Assembly (NCBI GenBank): GCA_002479715.1
Contig: DLOT01000009.1
Location: forward strand, 2,517-13,951
Reading direction: 5' to 3'
From: Ruminococcus sp. UBA7477
GTDB taxonomy: Bacteria > Bacillota > Clostridia > Oscillospirales > Ruminococcaceae
DNA length: 11,435 bases
Below, one piece after another: positions 7,046 to 11,435 of the stretch (position 1 is the first letter of the stretch; each line of letters begins with the position of its first letter). The translations under genes were made by a program, and so were the position numbers. The notes under the pieces were generated by a model. It saw nothing but the letters and a program-made list of their open reading frames with translations. It was not told the DNA's origin and did not search any database.

Positions 7046-7621
7046 ATGGCAATTACAAACGATTTCACAGGATTACCGCTGGGGCTGCTCATATCCCAGC
7101 CGATCATTGAGGTGGCAAGAGGTCAGGCAGAGCTTTGCAACGTCTATCTCGATCAGCTGTTCAGACTGGCGTTTAAAACTATGCCCGACACCGATAAGGG
7201 GGACGCAGTTGAGGCAAGAGTTGTCAGATTCAAGCTCAACCGTACCGTTGTAGATACAGGCAGCGGCGGCACAAAGGTGGTTCCCGTTGAGGTCGAGGCG
7301 CCGCTTCTCGCCCTCGTTCCCGTTCCGGCATTTACAATGGATGAAGCGACCGTTCGTTTTACCATGGAAGTCAAGGATGTTGTTGCCGAAAAGACAGATG
7401 TCGGCACACAGACAGGCTTCCAGTCGGGGTTCAGCGCATGGGGCTTCAGCGCCTCTGTATCCGGAAGCGTTACAACCAGCAGAGAGAACACCCGTCAGAC
7501 AGACAAGACCGCAAAGTATGATATCTATGCCCGTGCCGCACAGCAGCCGCCTGCCGAAGGAATGGCAAAGCTCAGTACGATATTCGCTTCAGTTATCGAG
7601 CCTATAACAACAGGCTCATAA
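7046..7621 (+). CDS. DUF2589 domain-containing protein
   Basis: A 191-aa protein with the full DUF2589 layout: an N-terminal helical segment (PLGLLISQPIIEVARGQAEL, 11-30), a strand region, the core motif APLLALVPVPAFTMDEATVRF (85-105), a Gly/Ser-rich stretch (GFQSGFSAWGFSASVSGS, 124-141), and the closing TDKTAKYDIYARAAQQPPAEGMAKL. There is no signal peptide or true membrane helix. The Gly/Ser stretch with alternating aromatic residues is reminiscent of self-associating segments, which is inference only. It has the strongest ribosome binding site of the cassette (AAAGGAGG at 7032-7039), so it may be the most abundant product. Function of the family is unknown; paired paralogs suggest a hetero-oligomer. 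Confidence 0.88.
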   Translation: MAITNDFTGLPLGLLISQPIIEVARGQAELCNVYLDQLFRLAFKTMPDTDKGDAVEARVVRFKLNRTVVDTGSGGTKVVPVEVEAPLLALVPVPAFTMDEATVRFTMEVKDVVAEKTDVGTQTGFQSGFSAWGFSASVSGSVTTSRENTRQTDKTAKYDIYARAAQQPPAEGMAKLSTIFASVIEPITTGS

Positions 7622-7634
7622 AAAACAAGGTGCT

Positions 7635-8540
7635 ATGGGCGTCACAATATTGGCACACAATGATAAATACAAAATAAAAGACAATCCGGCTTCAAAACTG
7701 TTCCTTATTATCCGTGATATTTCATTGATCGTAGACAAAGCAGCCAACACCGCATATAACCGGTCTGCGCTCATTCCGACCAGACCAAAGCAGCGTGAAT
7801 GGGGCGAAACGATAAACGACTACTTTGCGGGCAAGAATGTTTTATTTATGAATGCCGCCTACGGATATGCCGTTGAAGATATCGCGAATACAGCTATAGC
7901 TTCAACCTACAGATTTTCCGTCAATGGCTACAGAGTATCTCTTCAGGAGCGCCGCGGCGGTACAATACCGGACATAGTGATAAAAAACAGCGCCGATGAG
8001 GATCAGGCATGGCTTGATATAACAAGCGAGCATAATGCCGGACATATTTTCAACAAATCGGGCAGCGGCTGGCTCACCACCGACTTTGTGGCAGAGCTGT
8101 TATATCCTAATCTTGATCTGATAAATATCAGAAATTCAGATGACGACAGCATCCCAGCGCGCGCTCATTCGTCGAGTACGATCAGGCTATATAATATCTA
8201 CCAGAATAAAGTACATGAATACTTTGAAACAACATTTTCCACCGCGCTGAATTATCTGAAACCTCTAAGACCTCTAGAGAAAAAAGACCTGCCTACGATC
8301 GCTAAAGCCGTCGAAGCTGCATTCGGTGTTGATTTCCCGAAGAGCAAAAAGCATCCGGCCATAAAATCAATGCTCCAGATGTTTATTGACTGCCAAAGGT
8401 ACAGCGTCAACAGCGATTTCTCCCGTGAGCTGTTGACAAAATGCTATTCTTCTGAATCGCAGGATAAGTCGCTTGCGAATAATTACATAACGTATTGCTA
8501 CGAGCATTATTGTAAACGGAACTCAGCCTGCCGGATATAA
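7635..8540 (+). CDS. hypothetical protein with possible PD-(D/E)XK-like nuclease core
   Basis: A 301-aa protein, last of the cassette, 13 bp after the DUF2589 gene with a weak AAGGTG SD. Residues 76-145 resemble a nuclease/toxin core: a helix with Glu81 (YGYAVEDIANTAIAS), a beta-hairpin (YRFSVNGYRVSLQERRGG), then IPDIVI with Asp113 and AWLDITSEHNAGHIFNKSG with Asp128, Glu132, His137 and Lys141. The order E - PD - D-x-T is that of PD-(D/E)XK enzymes in which the usual lysine is replaced or moved. The pattern 'D-I/L-T-S-x-x-x-A-G-H-I-x-x-K' also recalls toxin C-terminal domains of polymorphic effectors. GWLTTDFVAELLYPNL (145-160) continues the conserved block. The C-terminal ~120 residues are helical and Cys/Tyr-rich (C253, C270, C288, C293, C299). 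The N-terminal 60 residues are unassigned. It could instead be a non-enzymatic partner. The terminator 7 bp after the stop closes the operon. Confidence 0.8.
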   Translation: MGVTILAHNDKYKIKDNPASKLFLIIRDISLIVDKAANTAYNRSALIPTRPKQREWGETINDYFAGKNVLFMNAAYGYAVEDIANTAIASTYRFSVNGYRVSLQERRGGTIPDIVIKNSADEDQAWLDITSEHNAGHIFNKSGSGWLTTDFVAELLYPNLDLINIRNSDDDSIPARAHSSSTIRLYNIYQNKVHEYFETTFSTALNYLKPLRPLEKKDLPTIAKAVEAAFGVDFPKSKKHPAIKSMLQMFIDCQRYSVNSDFSRELLTKCYSSESQDKSLANNYITYCYEHYCKRNSACRI

Positions 8541-8546
8541 GCCAAA

Positions 8547-8590
8547 CGCTCCGTCCACAGCCCGAAAAGCTGCGAGCGGAGCGATTTTTT
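8547..8590 (+). terminator. rho-independent terminator closing the DUF2589 cassette
   Basis: CGCTCCG (8547-8553) pairs with CGGAGCG (8577-8583), with an inner CAGC/GCTG stem, followed by ATTTTTTC. It sits 7 bp after the last cassette gene. Opposite the MATE gene it lacks a good T-run, so it is a weaker terminator in that direction. No other signal was found in 8591-8645. Confidence 0.85.
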
Positions 8591-8645
8591 CTTTCTTGTA
8601 TTTTGGCGCAGTAACCTGTCGGCTTTAAGAATATGTCTGCAAGGC

Positions 8646-10016
8646 TTATTCAGAAACGATGTTGCTGATCCAGATACCCTTTTTAATCAGAACAAAGCCT
8701 ACCGCGACCTTAATGATATCCGCCGCCTGGACTATAGCATATACGGTCAGAATAGGCAGCGAAGTGAGCTTGCAAAGACATAATGCCAAGGGCAGCGCGA
8801 CCGTCCAAGAGAAAACACTGTCAAACAAAAAGGTTATAAGCGTCTTTCCGCCCGAGCGAAGGGTAAAATAAAGTGCGTTGAGAAAGCCCTGAACAGGGAA
8901 AAACAGCGCTGTTATTATAATAAATCTGGTCGCCAGCGCGCGGATATCCGAGGTCGTATCGTAGAATTTCGGAAAAACCGCCGAAGCCGCACAAAGGACA
9001 GCTGCCACAAAAACGCACACGCCGCCGCAGAACCACATCAGACGGAAAGCATCCTTTTTGGCCTTCTCATAGAGCGAAGCGCCCAGCGTCTGCCCTGAGA
9101 GTATTCCGACTGCGGTCCCCAGAGCGACAAAGACAACATTGAAAAGATTGCAAAGAGCGTTTGAAATATTAAGCCCCGCAACAATATCCAGTCCGCGTGT
9201 AGAGTAGCACTGAGTCATCGCGGCAAGCGAACCTGCCCACATCATCTCGTTCAGAAATATCGGCAGCCCCTTACGGATTATTCTCGCAGCCGTTTCCCTG
9301 TCAACCAGCAGCGTCTTGTAGACTCCCTGCAAAAACGCGTGCCTTCCGGACCGTAGATGTGACCATATAACTATGACCGCAAATTCAACAAATCTCGCCA
9401 TTACAGTCGCGATCGCCGCTCCTTTTACGCCCATCTCAGGAAAACCGAACTTTCCGTATATCAGCAGATAGTTGAACACAATGTCCACCGCGACGGAGAT
9501 CACTCCGCTTATCATGGGCTTTACACTGTCGCCGGTTTCTCTCAGACTGCTGACATATCCCTGCGCCAGCGCAAAAGGAGGCAGACCGAGCAGCATAATA
9601 CTCAGATACTCTTTGGCAAAGCGCATGGTCTCGGCCTTGTCGATATCGGCGCTCTCACCGCGCAAATAAAGTCCGATAAGTGTCTCTCCGCCGAATATGA
9701 ATACGGCAAGACCCATCAGCAGACAGGCAAGGCATATCCACTGCTTTATACGAAAGACCTTTTTAAGCCCCTCCGTATTGCCCTGACCGTAATACTGCGC
9801 GCCGTAGATCCCGGGGCCGGATATGCCGCCGAACACCGCCAGATTGAAAACAAATATCAGCTGCCCGACTATCGAAACTCCGGTTATCGCCTCTGTACCC
9901 AGACTGCCTACCATCACATTGTCAACAAGCCCGACCGCATTCGTTATCCCGTTTTGTATCATCATCGGCACAGCGAGAAGCGCCGCCCTTTTGTATATAT
10001 CGTTTCTCCGATCCAT
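8646..10016 (-). CDS. MATE family efflux transporter
   Basis: A 456-aa integral membrane transporter, the usual MATE length, with about twelve hydrophobic segments in two six-helix halves. The N-terminus MDRRNDIYKRAALLAVPMMI followed by VGLVDNVMVGSLG, and later GISGPGIYGAQYYGQG, are typical of the family's first helices. The second half opens with RIIRKGLPIFLNEMMW, mirroring the first, which shows the internal repeat. Family members export drugs, cationic dyes or metabolites by Na+ or H+ antiport; the substrate here cannot be told. A longer frame starts at GTG 10058, but the predicted -10 box (10049-10054) lies inside that extension, so it cannot be translated from this promoter. The ATG at 10016, with GGTGG just upstream, is therefore the start. 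It is a single gene divergent from trpS. Confidence 0.93.
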   Translation of the reverse strand: MDRRNDIYKRAALLAVPMMIQNGITNAVGLVDNVMVGSLGTEAITGVSIVGQLIFVFNLAVFGGISGPGIYGAQYYGQGNTEGLKKVFRIKQWICLACLLMGLAVFIFGGETLIGLYLRGESADIDKAETMRFAKEYLSIMLLGLPPFALAQGYVSSLRETGDSVKPMISGVISVAVDIVFNYLLIYGKFGFPEMGVKGAAIATVMARFVEFAVIVIWSHLRSGRHAFLQGVYKTLLVDRETAARIIRKGLPIFLNEMMWAGSLAAMTQCYSTRGLDIVAGLNISNALCNLFNVVFVALGTAVGILSGQTLGASLYEKAKKDAFRLMWFCGGVCVFVAAVLCAASAVFPKFYDTTSDIRALATRFIIITALFFPVQGFLNALYFTLRSGGKTLITFLFDSVFSWTVALPLALCLCKLTSLPILTVYAIVQAADIIKVAVGFVLIKKGIWISNIVSE

Positions 10017-10048
10017 AAAACCACCGTAAAAAGTCAGAATGTCAGAAT

Positions 10049-10077
10049 AGTATAACACATTTTTTCTGTTCTTTCAA
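10049..10077 (-). promoter_or_regulatory. predicted sigma-A promoter for the MATE gene
   Basis: Minus strand TTGAAA (10077-10072), 17-bp spacer, TATACT (10054-10049). The start of transcription would be near 10042, about 26 bp before the ATG at 10016. It decides the start codon choice for the transporter. Confidence 0.7.
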
Positions 10078-10106
10078 GAGCAAATACAAAAAAATCCCGC
10101 CCGTGC

Positions 10107-10135
10107 TTGCAATTATCGCAAAGCTGTGATATACT
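10107..10135 (+). promoter_or_regulatory. predicted sigma-A promoter for trpS
   Basis: TTGCAA (10107-10112), 17-bp spacer, TATACT (10130-10135) preceded by TGA, making an extended -10. Its upstream edge is 29 bp from the divergent MATE promoter. The expected transcript start (near 10142) falls inside the left end of the inverted-repeat element. Confidence 0.7.
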
Positions 10136-10137
10136 GT

Positions 10138-10317
10138 TATAGGCAACACCGCATAATTATTGTCGAGCGATTGCACCGTCAGATTTTTCGCCAGATTGTA
10201 TAAATTGAGCGCTGGCAGGCTAACGCCTGTCAAGCGAGATTTGTGCAAGATGACGGAAAAGATGCAAGCAAGCGCCGACAAAGCGCGTGGTGCGCTAATT
10301 GCGCGGTGTTGCCTATA
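10138..10317. mobile_element. MITE-like element with 15-bp terminal inverted repeats
   Basis: TATAGGCAACACCGC (10138-10152) and its exact complement GCGGTGTTGCCTATA (10303-10317) bound a 180-bp stretch with no conserved reading frame. After a 2-bp mismatch the arms continue with AATTA. Outside the arms GATATAC occurs on the left (10128-10134) and, as its complement GTATATC, on the right (10318-10324), so the true ends may be longer with a 3-bp indel. Inside, GGCAGGC-taac-GCCTGTC is a stable hairpin flanked by a longer imperfect stem, and GCGC-rich repeats follow near 10271-10304. There is no transposase, so it would be non-autonomous. No clean target-site duplication could be fixed. Confidence 0.7.
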
Positions 10318-10358
10318 GTATATCTGACTTTTATCACGGAGAGGAAGGCTTTTCAGCT

Positions 10359-11423
10359 ATGAAAGATATTATACTAACAGGCGACCGCCCGACAGGCTCG
10401 CTGCATCTCGGCCATTATGTCGGCTCGCTCAAAAACAGAGTTACCCTGCAGAATACGGATAAATACGATCAGTTTGTTATGATAGCAGACATTCAGGCTC
10501 TGACCGACAACGCTAACAATCCCGAAAAGATCCGCGCCAATCTCCTCGAAGTAATGCTCGACTACCTCGCCGCGGGTCTTGACCCGGAAAAGACAACTAT
10601 ATTCGTTCAGTCGCAGATACCGGCGCTTTTTGAACTGCCGATGTACTACTCCAACCTTGTCACCATGTCGCGTCTGGAGCGCAATCCCACGGTGAAAAAC
10701 GAGATCAAGCTGCGCGGCTTTGAAAGAAATCTGCCGGTCGGCTTTATGACCTATCCCATAAGTCAGGCCGCCGACATCACCGCTTTCAAAGCAAAATACG
10801 TTCCCGTAGGCGACGATCAGCTTCCGATGCTGGAGCAGGCACGGGAGATCGTATCCTCCTTTAACCGCATTTATAACTGCGAGGTCCTTGTCGAGCCGGA
10901 AGCGATACTCCCCGAAAATCACGGCTGTTCCCGTCTGGTCGGAACCGACGGCAACGCGAAAATGAGCAAGTCGCTCGGCAACTGCATATATCTGAAGGAC
11001 GACGAAAAAACACTCAAGCAGAAGATCATGTCGATGTATACCGACCCGCTCCATATAAACGTCAGCGACCCCGGTCATATCGAGGGCAATACTGTGTTCG
11101 CATATCTCGACGCCTTTGCGACCGACGCGGATGTTTCGGCGCTGCTGCCCGAATATGCAGGTCTTGACGAGATGAAAGAGCATTATAAACGCGGCGGTCT
11201 CGGCGATATGAAGTGCAAAAAGCTCCTGAACAGCGTTATGCAGGAGCTGCTCCGCCCCATTCGTGAGCGCCGGGAGGAGTTCGCGAAGGACAGAGGATAT
11301 CTGCTTGACTCCCTCTCGAAGGGCAGCGCTAAGGCGCGGGAGGTGTCTGACAAGACGCTCGGCGAGGTTCGCGCCGCGATCGGCATAAACTACTTCAGCG
11401 GAAGCTTAAAGCTTCACCTGTAG
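10359..11423 (+). CDS. trpS: tryptophanyl-tRNA synthetase
   Basis: A 354-aa class Ic aminoacyl-tRNA synthetase that charges tRNA-Trp with tryptophan using ATP, cytoplasmic homodimer. The Rossmann-fold signatures are HLGH (16-19, in GDRPTGSLHLGHYVGSL) and KMSKS (201-205, in GNAKMSKSLGN). MIADIQALTD (41-50) and VPVGDDQLPMLE (148-159) are the conserved substrate-pocket segments. Length is normal for bacterial TrpRS and the protein is complete. The frame is open from 10299, but the ATG at 10359 starts the true N-terminus MKDIILTGDRPTG and has GGAGAGGAAGG upstream (10338-10348). In many Firmicutes trpS is controlled by a tryptophan T-box; no T-box core was recognised here, and the leader is filled by the inverted-repeat element. 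Only 12 bases follow the stop. Confidence 0.96.
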   Translation: MKDIILTGDRPTGSLHLGHYVGSLKNRVTLQNTDKYDQFVMIADIQALTDNANNPEKIRANLLEVMLDYLAAGLDPEKTTIFVQSQIPALFELPMYYSNLVTMSRLERNPTVKNEIKLRGFERNLPVGFMTYPISQAADITAFKAKYVPVGDDQLPMLEQAREIVSSFNRIYNCEVLVEPEAILPENHGCSRLVGTDGNAKMSKSLGNCIYLKDDEKTLKQKIMSMYTDPLHINVSDPGHIEGNTVFAYLDAFATDADVSALLPEYAGLDEMKEHYKRGGLGDMKCKKLLNSVMQELLRPIRERREEFAKDRGYLLDSLSKGSAKAREVSDKTLGEVRAAIGINYFSGSLKLHL

Positions 11424-11435
11424 CCGCCTTGCCGA

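Noticed and set aside
10042..10281. 79-aa minus-strand frame upstream of the MATE gene
   Set aside because: It overlaps both predicted promoters and the inverted-repeat element, has no SD and no recognisable product.
10138..10358. Tryptophan T-box before trpS
   Set aside because: No match to the T-box antiterminator core and no terminator with a T-run before the gene; perfect terminal inverted repeats favour a MITE-like element.
10374..11183. 269-aa minus-strand frame opposite trpS
   Set aside because: Antisense shadow of trpS; no SD or motif support.

Overview
The window looks like a chromosomal segment of a low-to-moderate GC Gram-positive Clostridia, most likely a gut Oscillospiraceae (Ruminococcus-like). 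This rests on the AAAGGAGG-type ribosome binding sites, sigma-A promoters with 17-bp spacers, the style of the PurB, TrpRS and GH43 proteins, and a lipoprotein with a domain resembling those of ruminococcal surface proteins. This is inference from sequence style; no search was run. The standard genetic code fits throughout.

Left block (1-4170, minus strand): purB (adenylosuccinate lyase), a two-repeat lipoprotein, and a membrane-anchored alpha/beta hydrolase cut by the window edge. They lie head to tail with gaps of about 35 bp and probably form one transcript. The hydrolase has a perfect AGGAGG but no ATG, GTG or TTG at a usable distance. The purB leader (about 4170-4467) holds two ~85-bp palindromic repeat units. 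A perfect palindrome in one unit covers the -10 box of the predicted purB promoter.

Middle block (4502-8590, plus strand): a divergent promoter drives a cytoplasmic GH43 glycosidase with a CBM6-like tail, followed by a strong terminator. Next comes a compact four-gene cassette (6362-8540): a 74-aa orphan, two divergent DUF2589-family proteins, and a 301-aa protein with a possible PD-(D/E)XK-type nuclease core. It is followed by its own terminator. This cassette is the least understood part of the window and the best candidate for an undescribed system.

Right block (8646-11423): a MATE-family efflux transporter (minus) and trpS (plus), divergently transcribed from two well-formed promoters. 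A ~180-bp MITE-like element with perfect 15-bp terminal inverted repeats sits between the trpS promoter and the trpS start, so it would form most of the trpS leader RNA. No rRNA, tRNA, CRISPR array, transposase gene or recognisable T-box or purine riboswitch was seen.
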